From positions 806,001 through 870,000 of the forward strand of contig NZ_LANX01000001.1 in assembly GCF_000964795.1 (NCBI RefSeq): DNA of 64,000 bases, read 5' to 3'. Positions 1 through 9,051 of the stretch are shown here, in pieces. The DNA is from Candidatus Neoehrlichia procyonis str. RAC413. GTDB taxonomy: Bacteria > Pseudomonadota > Alphaproteobacteria > Rickettsiales > Anaplasmataceae. Made by a program: the position numbers and the translations under genes. Position 1 is the first letter of the stretch. Each line of letters opens with the position of its first letter. The notes beneath the pieces are model-generated. The model had not been told where the DNA came from and did no database searches. It saw only the letters and a program-made list of their open reading frames with translations.

Positions 1-14
1 GTAACCTTATAAAA

Positions 15-362
15 ATGCTAGACCAATATATAGGAGCTGTACCAACATTATCAATAAATGAAACTATTAAAACAGTACATAACAACATCATAACAAGTAA
101 TAGTAATATTGATAGAGATTCTACTAAAATTATACAAACCCCCCAAGCCTACAAATATCAAAATATATTAACTTGTCATGAATTAGCATATAGAATAGAC
201 CCGTATCAAGACTTTACTGATGATACATCTATACTACTAGAATATAATACTACTAATGTTACCGTAACAACAGTTGATGGTTATTATCACAACATAAAGA
301 TTACTACTTCTGAGGACTTATACAAAGCAAGAATGTACATTCAAAATAATATTCTCTTGTAG
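15..362 (+). CDS. Hypothetical protein, probably the C-terminal end of a longer gene
   Basis: The first in-frame ATG gives 115 residues, but the frame is open back to the window edge, so this may be the tail of a longer protein. The visible part is rich in Asn, Thr, Ile and Tyr and has no membrane segment, cysteine cluster or recognisable motif. No convincing ribosome-binding site precedes the ATG. The composition resembles that of the 701-residue hypothetical protein near 5-7 kb. I do not recognise a family, so the function is unknown. A weak stem-loop (383-398) follows the stop. Confidence 0.55.
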   Translation: MLDQYIGAVPTLSINETIKTVHNNIITSNSNIDRDSTKIIQTPQAYKYQNILTCHELAYRIDPYQDFTDDTSILLEYNTTNVTVTTVDGYYHNIKITTSEDLYKARMYIQNNILL

Positions 363-583
363 CAAAATCACTAATAACCCATGCCTATTTAGGTAGGCCT
401 CATAAATCAGCTAATGAAATATCATGCTAGTTATACATACAATAAAAACATTAACAACTAAACCTACAACTTAATTAATACATCCAACTTAACTATTGTT
501 TATTTTAAATTTTAATAAAAAATATTGCACCTTACAATACTTAGATCAACGTATATATAAAGCTACCGTTTCTTAACATATAT

Positions 584-599
584 ATTATTGTACAATAAT
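584..599. repeat. 16-bp perfect palindrome ATTATTGTACAATAAT
   Basis: The 16 bases equal their own reverse complement. A variant with one changed base, ATTATTGTACAGTAAT, recurs at 813-828, about 45 bases before the ispF start. Two copies of a symmetric element upstream of one gene are compatible with an operator for a dimeric regulator, but palindromes of A and T arise easily by chance here. The central TGTACA is the part least expected from composition alone. Confidence 0.4.
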
Positions 600-812
600 G
601 CATAATAATTTTAATACTAAAACTATTAGCCTTGCTAAAAGAAAGGCATTAATTATACAAATATATATTTTTAAGGTAAATTACCTAAAATAATTTTCTT
701 GTTACTAGCAATAATAATTTATCTCTTTAACTTTAAGTAAAAGAATAATATAAAATAAATTATAAATTTACCAAATTATACAAATACATAAAAAACTTCA
801 TCTATATACATA

Positions 813-828
813 ATTATTGTACAGTAAT
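813..828. promoter_or_regulatory. Second copy of the palindromic motif, possible operator of ispF
   Basis: ATTATTGTACAGTAAT matches the palindrome at 584-599 at 15 of 16 positions and lies about 45 bases upstream of the ispF ATG, where a regulator could contact RNA polymerase. The function is inferred only from repetition and position. Confidence 0.3.
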
Positions 829-872
829 AACAATTACAATAATACAATTACCATTCACTTTTATACAAACTT

Positions 873-1385
873 ATGCTTAATAATAAACCTCTTTTTAGAG
901 TAGGAATCGGGTATGACGTTCATCAATTAATTAATACAGATGATGCAAATGAGCAATTTATTACTATATGTGGAGTAAAAATACATCATAATAAAAAAAT
1001 TAATGCACATTCGGACGGTGATTTAGGAATACATGTATTAACAGATGCCATTTTAGGATGTATAGGATGTGGCAGTATAGGACAGCATTTTCCAAATACA
1101 AACCCAAAACTATATAAAATAAATTCCAGCATATTTTTACTAGAGGCACAAAAAAAAGCTAAAGACAAAGGATATATTATCTCAAATATTGATATTATTA
1201 TTATCTGCCAACAACCAAAAATCATGCCTTATGCATTGCAAATGAAAAAATACCTAGCAAATCTACTAAAAATAGACCTCAATGCAATTAACATAAAAGC
1301 AGTTACAACTGAAAAATTAGGTTTTATAGGAAAAGAAAAAGGTATCGCTGCACAAGCTATAGTTGGCTGTACACTAATTACATAG
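873..1385 (+). CDS. ispF: 2-C-methyl-D-erythritol 2,4-cyclodiphosphate synthase
   Basis: IspF converts CDP-methylerythritol 2-phosphate to methylerythritol 2,4-cyclodiphosphate and CMP in the cytoplasmic MEP pathway for isoprenoid precursors. At 170 residues it has the usual length. The N-terminus carries the metal site GIGYDVHQL (Asp15 and His17), followed by the family motif AHSDGD around residues 45-50. The C-terminal part contains KAVTTEKLGFIGKEKGIAAQA, shown here only as landmarks TTEKLGF and GREKGI-like residues typical of the trimer cleft. Its product would feed the polyprenyl synthase encoded at 54250-55233. It lies 63 bases upstream of ychF on the same strand, so co-transcription is possible, although an 8-bp AT stem (1393-1417) sits between them. 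Confidence 0.96.
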   Translation: MLNNKPLFRVGIGYDVHQLINTDDANEQFITICGVKIHHNKKINAHSDGDLGIHVLTDAILGCIGCGSIGQHFPNTNPKLYKINSSIFLLEAQKKAKDKGYIISNIDIIIICQQPKIMPYALQMKKYLANLLKIDLNAINIKAVTTEKLGFIGKEKGIAAQAIVGCTLIT

Positions 1386-1448
1386 ATTATAGTATCATTA
1401 TATATCAATTAATGATATAAATAATCGTTTTTAATATAATATACATAC

Positions 1449-2540
1449 ATGGGATTAAACTGCGGTATAGTTGGATTACCCAACGTTGGTAAATCAACAT
1501 TATTTAATGCACTTACACAAACTATGTTAGCTGAAGTAGCTAACTATCCTTTTTGCACAATAGAACCAAATATAGGAAAAGCAATAATACATGATGATAG
1601 GCTAAAGGTATTAGCCTCTATTGCTCAATCCCAAAAAATTATATTTCATCAAGTTGAGTTTGTAGATATTGCAGGGTTAGTTAGTGGTGCTAACAAAGGC
1701 GAAGGACTAGGAAATAAATTTTTAGGACATATAAGAGAAGTTGATGCTATCATCCATGTGTTAAGATGTTTTCAAGATAACAATATTACTCATGTTCATA
1801 AAATTGTAGATCCCATACATGATGCAGAAATTATTGAAATAGAATTAATTTTGGCTGATATCGAAAGCCTAAAAAGACGTTTACCAGCTATAGAAAAAGC
1901 TGTTAAATCAAATAAAGAATCACAAAAAAAACTGAATATTATACTAGAAGTACTAAAGGTTTTGGAAAATGGAAAACTTGCAAAGAGTGCTACAAACATT
2001 GACTATAATGAATTACAACAATTACAATTAATTACTACAAAACCTCTAATGTATGTTTGTAATGTTGAAGATATTAATGTAGCACATGGCAATGACTTCT
2101 CAAAAAAAGTCAAAGTAATGGCCGAAGCAAACAATAATCAAGTTTGTTGTATATCAGCAAAACTTGAAACTGAAATATCAACACTTGATACTGAAGAAGA
2201 AAAGCAGATTTTTCTTTCTGAATTTGGTCTTCAAGAATCTGCGCTCAACACTGTAATAAAAACTATCTATAAATTACTCAACATGATTACTTTTTTTACT
2301 ATTGGACCCAAAGAAGCAAGAGCATGGTCAATTAAACAATGTACAACTGCGGACAAAGCGGCAGGTGTTATTCATACTGATTTTGAGAAAGGGTTTATAA
2401 AAGCAGAAACTATAAGCTTTCATGATTACGTAAAATATAATGGAGTGATAGGATGCAGAGAAGCCGGAAAAGTAAGGTTAGAAGGAAGGGAATACATAGT
2501 GCAAGACGGAGATATAATACATTTCAGAGTTAATAAATAA
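1449..2540 (+). CDS. ychF: Ribosome-binding ATPase YchF (Obg-like, OLA1 family)
   Basis: A 363-residue P-loop protein of the YchF/OLA1 family, which binds ribosomes and prefers ATP to GTP. The Walker A motif is GLPNVGKST at residues 9-17. The switch region DIAGLVSGANKGEG follows near residues 70-85, and the degenerate base-recognition motif NVED lies near residue 201, as expected for an ATP-preferring member. A coiled-coil insertion (about residues 125-180) and a C-terminal TGS domain, with FTIGPKEARAW and VQDGDIIHFRV, complete the family layout. In many alphaproteobacteria ychF lies near pth and rplY; here it is about 12 kb away from them. Confidence 0.97.
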   Translation: MGLNCGIVGLPNVGKSTLFNALTQTMLAEVANYPFCTIEPNIGKAIIHDDRLKVLASIAQSQKIIFHQVEFVDIAGLVSGANKGEGLGNKFLGHIREVDAIIHVLRCFQDNNITHVHKIVDPIHDAEIIEIELILADIESLKRRLPAIEKAVKSNKESQKKLNIILEVLKVLENGKLAKSATNIDYNELQQLQLITTKPLMYVCNVEDINVAHGNDFSKKVKVMAEANNNQVCCISAKLETEISTLDTEEEKQIFLSEFGLQESALNTVIKTIYKLLNMITFFTIGPKEARAWSIKQCTTADKAAGVIHTDFEKGFIKAETISFHDYVKYNGVIGCREAGKVRLEGREYIVQDGDIIHFRVNK

Positions 2541-3340
2541 GTTTCACGCATAACAATAAGTGCAAATTTACGTATAGTCTTATTTTGTTTTTAGTAAAGA
2601 AAAAACTGTAAAATAGCACAACAAAGTACCATTCCCATAATTATGTACTTCTTAAATTACATACATTTCAATAGTTAGTGTATAGTTACAATGTTATTGC
2701 ACAATACAATTATCTATGTCTTTACTATTTTGAAGCAACAAATAGTTACTAAATTTAAGATCCAAATTTCCAATAAGTTAATCAGTAAATAACATTCATT
2801 AAATTAACAACAGCTATTCCACATACTTAAAAACAAACCTGATTAAAAATCTTTTATTACGTAAAACCACTCATAATAGAGCTCAGCATTTTTTTACAAT
2901 AGAAAAATGTTTCTTATTCATTAAGTAACTAAACATTTCTAGCACAGAACCCCTTAAAAAATAAAATGGATACATTAAAAAAATACCACAAAAATGCCCA
3001 CTTATAATTGCTTACTACTTTCCACAATATTAAGTGTACCTTTACTACATACAAAAATACAATATAACATTCAATACTCAAGTTACAACAATTTATACAT
3101 AACATATTGTACATAGTATTGTTCAATCCATACTCTACATAAAATAACTAACTACATTTAATCAATGATTTTTCTAGCAAGCAAAATAATATGTAAACAT
3201 TTAACTTATTTTCTTCTTAAACCTACCTAAATTTTAATTTATCATTATAAAACATACTATTTGCAAAGCAGAATTATACATGCAAAAGATTTTCACAGTC
3301 ACATGAACATTCAATCACACTTAAGGTCAGCATTATCCTC
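2541..3340. other. Gene-free convergent gap of about 800 bases
   Basis: The gap lies between the 3' ends of ychF (plus) and tldD (minus), so it needs no promoter for either gene. The longest open frame is on the minus strand (2929-3126, 65 codons); it is hydrophobic, has no ribosome-binding site and resembles no family I know. I see no clear GC-containing terminator. The length is striking for a convergent gap and suggests a decayed former gene, but nothing recognisable remains. Confidence 0.5.
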
Positions 3341-4768
3341 TTATACCTCTGTACCACCTACTGTAATTAAATCTATTTTTATTGTAGGTTGACCAACACC
3401 TACAGGAATATCTTGCCCATTTTTAGAGCAAGTACCCACTCCAGGATCAAGTTTTAAATCATTTCCAACCATTGACACTTTTGTCAAAATATCAGGACCA
3501 CTTCCTATCAATGTAGCTCCCTTTACAGGATAAGTTATTTTACCATTCTCTATTAAATAACTTTCCGACGCTGAAAAAACAAACTGACCTGATGTTATAT
3601 CAACTTGTCCTCCACCAAAATTTACAGCATAAAGTCCCTTTTTAACACTTGTAATAATCTCATCTGCATTATAATTACCCGAAAGCATATACGTGTTTGT
3701 CATACGAGGCATTACTACATTTTGATAACCTTGTCGTCTACCATTACCTGTAGAAACAGTACCCATAAGCTTAGCATTCATATCATCCTGCATATACGAC
3801 AATAAAATACCATCTTCTATCAATACATTATAGCTCGATGGATTACCTTCATCATCTATACTAATAGAACCTCTACACTTTTCCATTGTGCCATTATCAA
3901 CTACTGTAATACCTTTAGCTGCAACTTGCTTACCTATAGACTCTGAAAAAGCAGAAACTTTTTTACGATTAAAATCACCTTCTAGACCATGACCTACCGC
4001 TTCATGTAATAAAACACCTGGAAATCCTGGGCCCAATACTACAACCATTTCACCAGCAGGTGCAGAAATAGCCTCTAAATTTACTAAAGATTGACGTAGT
4101 GCTTCATCAGCAATTTCTTGCCATTTTTTCTCTGTAATAAAATCAGCATAGCTTGACCTTCCACCATGTCCGGCACTGCCACATTCTTTTCTATTACCCT
4201 TTTCCAAAAGAACATAGACATTAAACCTAACAAGTGGTCTTACGTCACTAACCTTAGTACCATCTTGTTTAATAATTTGTACAACTTGCCATTGGGCACT
4301 AACAGAAGCCCTAACTTGTTTTACGTATTGACTTTTACTATGCAAATAACTATCAACATTTTGCAAAAGTGTAACTTTATCATTAAAAGACATTGTACTA
4401 ATAGGATTAACATCAGAATATAACGTTAAGCCAGGTTTATTTAAAATAACTTTATTATTTGTGTTATTAAACTTCATAGAATTTATTATTTTCGCTGCTT
4501 TTTTTATTTCTATTTCACTTATTTCAGAAGAACATACAAAAGAAGTAATACCATCATAAAAAGATCTAAATCCAAATCCCTTACGAACATTAAAATCAGC
4601 ATTTTTTATAGTGCCATTTTCAATACCTATAGTTTCTGACTGACATAATTCTAAAAATAACTCCCCTCCATCTGACTTGTACAAAGCATCTTTTACAATA
4701 TCATAAATACTGTTTAAATTTACCGAATAAGAATCAAATAATATATTATCTACATCAAACATTTCCAT
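3341..4768 (-). CDS. tldD: TldD metalloprotease (TldD/PmbA family)
   Basis: A 475-residue member of the TldD/PmbA (U62) family, zinc metalloproteases that act as a TldD-TldE heterodimer on unfolded peptides and, in enterobacteria, on microcin precursors and the CcdA antitoxin. The active-site motif HEAVGHGLEGDFNRK is visible near residues 255-270. The N-terminal half has the family pattern of a long helix and strands (residues 30-120), and the C-terminal half has the glycine-rich GNGRRQGYQNVVMPRMTN landmark region. Length and start (an ATG close to the family start) are normal. The partner TldE/PmbA is not in this window. The substrate in this organism is unknown. Confidence 0.95.
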   Translation of the reverse strand: MEMFDVDNILFDSYSVNLNSIYDIVKDALYKSDGGELFLELCQSETIGIENGTIKNADFNVRKGFGFRSFYDGITSFVCSSEISEIEIKKAAKIINSMKFNNTNNKVILNKPGLTLYSDVNPISTMSFNDKVTLLQNVDSYLHSKSQYVKQVRASVSAQWQVVQIIKQDGTKVSDVRPLVRFNVYVLLEKGNRKECGSAGHGGRSSYADFITEKKWQEIADEALRQSLVNLEAISAPAGEMVVVLGPGFPGVLLHEAVGHGLEGDFNRKKVSAFSESIGKQVAAKGITVVDNGTMEKCRGSISIDDEGNPSSYNVLIEDGILLSYMQDDMNAKLMGTVSTGNGRRQGYQNVVMPRMTNTYMLSGNYNADEIITSVKKGLYAVNFGGGQVDITSGQFVFSASESYLIENGKITYPVKGATLIGSGPDILTKVSMVGNDLKLDPGVGTCSKNGQDIPVGVGQPTIKIDLITVGGTEV

Positions 4769-4848
4769 ATTTATACTCTTTTATTGTATATTAAACAAGT
4801 ATAATAGGTGCTTTTTAACAATCAATTATAAAGTTCCTATAAACCCAA

Positions 4849-4932
4849 CCCCGAATGGTGAAATTGGTATACGTACTAGCTTCAGGTGCTAGTATTTTTA
4901 TGACCATGAAAGTTCAAATCTTTTTTTGGACA
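4849..4932 (+). tRNA. tRNA-Leu (anticodon CAG), possibly decaying
   Basis: A class II tRNA is recognisable. It has a D-arm with AATTGGTA, a perfect 5-bp anticodon stem CTAGC/GCTAG enclosing TTCAGGT (anticodon CAG), a long variable arm, and a T-arm GAAAG-TTCAAAT-CTTTT. The acceptor stem is poor. The 5' strand CCCCGAA pairs with the 3' strand TTTGGAC only at its inner five positions (one G-T), and the outer two pairs (C-A and C-C) are mismatched. The D-stem GTG/CGT has two G-T wobbles. CCA is not encoded. It is either a functional but degenerate tRNA or a pseudogene. A CUG-reading tRNA could be dispensable if a tRNA-Leu(UAG) is encoded elsewhere. Confidence 0.75.
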
Positions 4933-5018
4933 CATGATATAAAAAAAAAACTACTTTACGATTTATCTTAAAAAGTATAAATTAGTTACAGTATTATATT
5001 AATCTATTAACTCTTATT

Positions 5019-7124
5019 ATGAATCTATCAACTATTTATTCCGGTGAATCCTCAATTACGAAAGAACTTACTCAAAACACCCTTATAAAAAACATTTTAT
5101 TAAAATTACAACATAAATCACATATACAAAACAAATTATATAATTTCAAACTAAGTCATCATCATAATGTTAACACTTATCATGCAGAAGAATTCTTAAG
5201 TATTGTATATACATGTAACACAAACCAGACTATTCCACATACGGAAAGCTGTACTATAATAAAAAAAGTTAATGACTTGTTCAACTTATACATTATTCCA
5301 ATTTTTATACTACCAAGTGTGCATAAATCTATATATACATTAAATAGTTTAAATAATATAGATACATCTGGTATGTTACCTCATATCATAGTAACATTAT
5401 CACATACATACAACTTAGAATTAAAAACAGAACCAATACCAATAGATCAAATAATTGCCTGCACCTCGCAAAAATCTAGTAGTATAATAAGTAAGTCACA
5501 TATCATATTACAGCATACTAACGCTTTTCATCAACTTTTCAATATATTACAAAATAAAGAAGTAATATTTACACTTACTGTTGAGATACATCCTTTATTA
5601 ATACAAAATGCTCTTCAATATATAAAGCATTTTAATACAGATTACATAGTTCGCAATTTACAACTATATCAAATATTACAAGCATACAATACTATTAACC
5701 CCAACAGTAATATACACACAAATACCTACAACACAGCTTTTATATTTAACAGCTATATTATTCCATCACAAAATACAATTAATGTATGTATAATGACTGA
5801 CAAAGAAAATACACATATCCCAAACATAGTTACACAAACACAATATGTGTCAAATTCTTTAACATTTCATGAAGTAGATACTAAACACTTACAGCATTTT
5901 GGTGATATATTACCTTTTACATTAAACAACAGTACTAACTCTAATGATAAACATGAGTTTTGCATATCCCTTGCTCAATATAATAATGTAGAGTCAAATT
6001 TATTTTCCCAATTGGACACATACCTAAATTTACTTTTAAATAGCTTTTCAAATTATTACGATATGCAATTTCAAATTTTATCATCAAATAATAAATTCAC
6101 ATTTTCCAACAAAAAAACTATTGCAGCATTTATTATAAACTCTTGTACCCAAGGTTCTCAAAAACTTCAAGAAATACACAATACACAAGTGTTATATATT
6201 ATACAAAATTTTAAATTCACAATAAAAATTACAGACAAAGCTATAACTTCTAACATAAAACCACAAAGTACTGCTGTTCAGCAAGTCAAATATACCACAC
6301 AAAATCAATCACATGAGGAACTCATTAGCATTGCACTCACATTAAAGGATGATAATTCTACAGATACAGAAGATATACTAGGACAACATGCTGATGAATG
6401 CACCTTATTAAAACAGCACCAAAAACCTAATAATCTTCCAAAAGATACTGCAACTGCATTAGATGGTAATACTTATACATCTCATCTCACAGACCCACAA
6501 ACAGGCGCATCGCAAAATACTTTATCTGCACTAAATCAAAAAAAGGGCTACCCATTATTAGATAGCAATATTCGTACATATCATCCCACAGACACGCAAC
6601 CAAGCACATTGCAAAGTAATTTACCGGTACTAAATCAAAAAAATAAACAACCCTTATTAGGTGGCAATACTCATACATATCATCCCATAGACACGCAACC
6701 AAGTACATTACAAAGTACTTCACTGGCACAAAATCAAAATAGCCAACTTACAATGAAAAGTACTTCATCAAATACAGCAAAAAAAGCAAGTAGCAGTAAA
6801 AATAAGTTACTATCTAAGTTACCACAGCTTAGTCAAGCTAATACTATAGCTAGTGCTTTTATTTTCACAGTTGCATTAGCAGATATTTTGTATTATAGTT
6901 ATGTAAGGATTAGCTATATTCACATCACCCAGAGAACACTTGTTGATATAGCTGTTGCATTAGGATCAGTATTACTAATATCATTATCAATTATCACAAT
7001 ACAAATAATGCAATATATAGAAAATCATTCACATCAAAAATGCTCTTCTCCAAATGCTCTTTCAGATGTAAGTCCTTTTACAATGTACTTCGCACCAGAA
7101 ACTCAAATATTCAACAACCCGTAA
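5019..7124 (+). CDS. Large hypothetical protein with 33-residue repeats and two C-terminal membrane segments
   Basis: A 701-residue protein with no family that I recognise. Residues 1-450 are rich in Asn, Thr, His, Gln and Ile and look globular. Residues 481-579 contain three imperfect 33-residue units (see the repeat entry), with the recurrent core TQPSTLQS. A Ser/Lys linker follows, then two hydrophobic segments near residues 610-632 and 640-665, and a short tail ending MYFAPETQIFNNP. The layout (long variable domain, repeats, C-terminal hairpin in the membrane) fits a surface or inclusion-membrane protein, and repeat proteins are well-known host-interaction factors in Ehrlichia. No signal peptide is seen. 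Function unknown; the host role is inference. It starts about 90 bases after the tRNA-Leu. Confidence 0.85.
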   Translation: MNLSTIYSGESSITKELTQNTLIKNILLKLQHKSHIQNKLYNFKLSHHHNVNTYHAEEFLSIVYTCNTNQTIPHTESCTIIKKVNDLFNLYIIPIFILPSVHKSIYTLNSLNNIDTSGMLPHIIVTLSHTYNLELKTEPIPIDQIIACTSQKSSSIISKSHIILQHTNAFHQLFNILQNKEVIFTLTVEIHPLLIQNALQYIKHFNTDYIVRNLQLYQILQAYNTINPNSNIHTNTYNTAFIFNSYIIPSQNTINVCIMTDKENTHIPNIVTQTQYVSNSLTFHEVDTKHLQHFGDILPFTLNNSTNSNDKHEFCISLAQYNNVESNLFSQLDTYLNLLLNSFSNYYDMQFQILSSNNKFTFSNKKTIAAFIINSCTQGSQKLQEIHNTQVLYIIQNFKFTIKITDKAITSNIKPQSTAVQQVKYTTQNQSHEELISIALTLKDDNSTDTEDILGQHADECTLLKQHQKPNNLPKDTATALDGNTYTSHLTDPQTGASQNTLSALNQKKGYPLLDSNIRTYHPTDTQPSTLQSNLPVLNQKNKQPLLGGNTHTYHPIDTQPSTLQSTSLAQNQNSQLTMKSTSSNTAKKASSSKNKLLSKLPQLSQANTIASAFIFTVALADILYYSYVRISYIHITQRTLVDIAVALGSVLLISLSIITIQIMQYIENHSHQKCSSPNALSDVSPFTMYFAPETQIFNNP
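6459..6755 (+). repeat. Three in-frame 99-bp imperfect repeats inside the 701-residue protein
   Basis: The units start at 6459, 6558 and 6657, exactly 99 bases (33 codons) apart. Each begins Leu-(Asp/Gly)-(Gly/Ser)-Asn and carries T-x-H-x-x-D near its start and a later LNQK or QNQN block. Units 2 and 3 are closest (YHPTDTQPSTLQS against YHPIDTQPSTLQS). Unit 1 is more diverged (SHLTDPQTGASQN). The period preserves the reading frame, so copy number could change without breaking the protein. Confidence 0.9.
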
Positions 7125-7197
7125 GTAAATAATATTTCACAAATACATAAATATTAAGTAAATATACGCATTATATGACTTTTACATAGGGTATCAG

Positions 7198-7221
7198 CTT
7201 TTTTTACTACTATAAAAAAAG
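7198..7221 (+). terminator. A/T hairpin after the 701-residue gene
   Basis: CTTTTTTTA (7198-7206) pairs perfectly with TAAAAAAAG (7213-7221) around a 6-base loop, 74 bases after the preceding stop and about 90 before pdhB. It could act as a weak terminator, but the stem is nearly all A-T. Confidence 0.35.
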
Positions 7222-7313
7222 ACAAGCCTCCCATTTAAAATGTATCGCTTTTAATATGCTTGCAATATAAATTTTTTCTTATAAAATATCCTTCAGTAAA
7301 TTCTAGGGAGTAC

Positions 7314-8321
7314 ATGAACACTATAACTGTAAGAGAAGCATTATGTAGTGCTATTGAAGAAGAAATGGAGCATGATAGCACAGTATTCATAATGGGAGAA
7401 GAAGTAGGTGAATATCAGGGTGCATATAAGGTTACACAAAATCTATTACAAAAGTTTGGTCCAAACAGAGTTATAGATACACCTATTACTGAGCATGGTT
7501 TTGCAGGACTAGGTGTAGGAGCAGCATTTTCTGGATTAAAACCTATAATAGAATTTATGACTTTTAATTTTGCTATGCAAGCAATAGATCAAATTATAAA
7601 CTCTGCAGCAAAAACTTACTATATGTCTGGTGGAGCGTTAAGTTGCCCTATTGTTTTTCGGGGACCAAACGGTGCTGCTGCTGGTGTGGGGGCTCAACAT
7701 TCTCAATGTTATGCTTCTTGGTATGCACATATTCCAGGGTTAAAAGTTATATCGCCTTACTTTGCTGCAGACTGTAAAGGACTACTAAAATCAGCAATTA
7801 GAGATCCAAATCCTGTAATATTTTTAGAAAATGAAATAGCATACGGACACCAACACCAAGTTTTAGATGAAGTACTTGAAAAAAATTATTTTACTGAAAT
7901 AGGAAAAGCATCTGTAATTAACCAAGGAAATGATATTACTATCGTAACATTCTCTTTACAAGTTAAAAACGCATTAGACGCAGTAAAGTTACTAAGTGAA
8001 AAAGGTATAAGTGCAGAAGTAATAGATTTAAGGACTTTACGCCCTCTTGATACCAATACAATATTAGATTCTGTAAAAAAGACCAATAGAATTATTACCA
8101 TAGAGGAAGGGTGGCCATTTGCGGGAATTGGTGCTGAAATCGCAGCATTAATAATGGAACATGCTTTTGATTACCTGGATGCCCCGTTGCTAAGAATTAC
8201 CGGAAAAGACGTTCCATTACCATATGCTGAAAACCTAGAACAACTTGCATTACCACAAGTTAATGATATAGTTGAAGCAGCGCTTAGCTTATGTACTCGT
8301 AATAACAACTATTACATATAA
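7314..8321 (+). CDS. pdhB: Pyruvate dehydrogenase E1 component, beta subunit
   Basis: The beta half of the heterotetrameric E1 enzyme, which with thiamine diphosphate decarboxylates pyruvate and acetylates the E2 lipoyl arm. I start it at ATG 7314 because AGGGAG lies just upstream and the protein then begins [10 protein letters not shown] like its homologs (335 residues). An upstream in-frame start at 7260 would add 18 atypical residues. Landmarks are [32 protein letters not shown] and the C-terminal transketolase domain with [13 protein letters not shown]. There is no lipoyl domain. The alpha subunit is not adjacent, and the E2 gene pdhC is about 33 kb away, so the complex is encoded by scattered genes. 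A good terminator follows at 8444. Confidence 0.96.
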   Translation: MNTITVREALCSAIEEEMEHDSTVFIMGEEVGEYQGAYKVTQNLLQKFGPNRVIDTPITEHGFAGLGVGAAFSGLKPIIEFMTFNFAMQAIDQIINSAAKTYYMSGGALSCPIVFRGPNGAAAGVGAQHSQCYASWYAHIPGLKVISPYFAADCKGLLKSAIRDPNPVIFLENEIAYGHQHQVLDEVLEKNYFTEIGKASVINQGNDITIVTFSLQVKNALDAVKLLSEKGISAEVIDLRTLRPLDTNTILDSVKKTNRIITIEEGWPFAGIGAEIAALIMEHAFDYLDAPLLRITGKDVPLPYAENLEQLALPQVNDIVEAALSLCTRNNNYYI

Positions 8322-8443
8322 TTGAAGTAGATAAACATAATATATATCTACTAATTAAAATGCAAAAAAGAAGACTATAAAAAGATAATGCATATGCTAT
8401 TACATTTACCTTGTTCCATATGCTAACAATAGTTACACTATCC

Positions 8444-8475
8444 AAGTGATCTTTATAAAAAGAGATCACTTTTAG
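8444..8475 (+). terminator. Rho-independent terminator downstream of pdhB
   Basis: AAGTGATCT (8444-8452) and AGATCACTT (8463-8471) form a perfect 9-bp stem with a 10-base loop, and the T-run continues to about 8473. It lies about 120 bases past the pdhB stop. A second, shorter stem AGTAGAT/ATCTACT lies nearer the stop, but no T-run follows it. Confidence 0.7.
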
Positions 8476-9051
8476 AATACTTAAATCACTATATGCAAAA
8501 ATAATATGCTATATAACACAAAAAATTGATATAACCTTAATATATGTTACTACCTATTATTATTCTCATAATAAATTAACTAATGATTTCATAATTATAA
8601 ATATTATTATGAAGCAAATGCTGTTACAGATTAATTGAACTTATTGAATAATTATATAATTCTTTATATTTTATTCTGAAATTTTCTTCTATATCCTTAG
8701 AAAATTTTAAAATATTTTAACACATCATCTTGTAATCTTCATAAATTGTTTTTTCTTCTCGCTGATAAATTTGTAAATACAATATCTTACAATATTTTAA
8801 TTAATGAATCTGAAGTAGAAAAATATCAAGCACTTAATTACTACATTCATTGCTTATAAGCGATACTTTTTTACAATCATACGTATAAGTACTTAATTTT
8901 AAACATGTATATTTCTTTTTCTATACTCGTATAATATAAGGTGCAACTTATAACTTTATTTAGTCTCATATTTTATAACGTAACTAATAAAATAATTACT
9001 ATCTTTAGATTCACATTATATAATAATTAATTATGTTGCAAAGGCAAAACA
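8476..9051. other. Gap between the pdhB terminator and hemJ
   Basis: No intact gene is present. The left half contains the weak minus-strand coding remnant noted separately. The right half must contain the hemJ promoter. I searched by eye for tmRNA, RNase P RNA and SRP RNA landmarks and saw none. Confidence 0.5.
8590..8800 (-). pseudogene. Possible decayed coding remnant of unknown origin
   Basis: Read on the minus strand, this gap contains coding-like stretches broken by stops and frame changes, for example NILKFSKDIEENFRIKYKEL in one frame and RLQDDVLKYFKIF in another. Runs rich in Glu, Asp and Lys are unusual for random AT-rich DNA. I could not match them to a family. It could still be chance. 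Confidence 0.25.

Larger units (their letters stand above)
363..872. other. Gene-free stretch with short palindromes
   Basis: About 510 bases with no credible gene. A 5-bp GC-containing stem (383-387 with 394-398) lies just after the upstream stop but has no T-run. The ispF-proximal part holds two near-identical palindromic motifs (584-599 and 813-828) and a short inverted repeat, AGGTAA-A-TTACCT, near 675-690. The ispF promoter must lie here, but I could not single out convincing -35/-10 boxes in such AT-rich DNA. Confidence 0.6.

Noticed and set aside
2929-3126. 65-codon minus-strand hydrophobic frame
   Set aside because: No start context, no known motif, and hydrophobic Phe/Ile/Leu/Tyr runs arise easily in AT-rich DNA.
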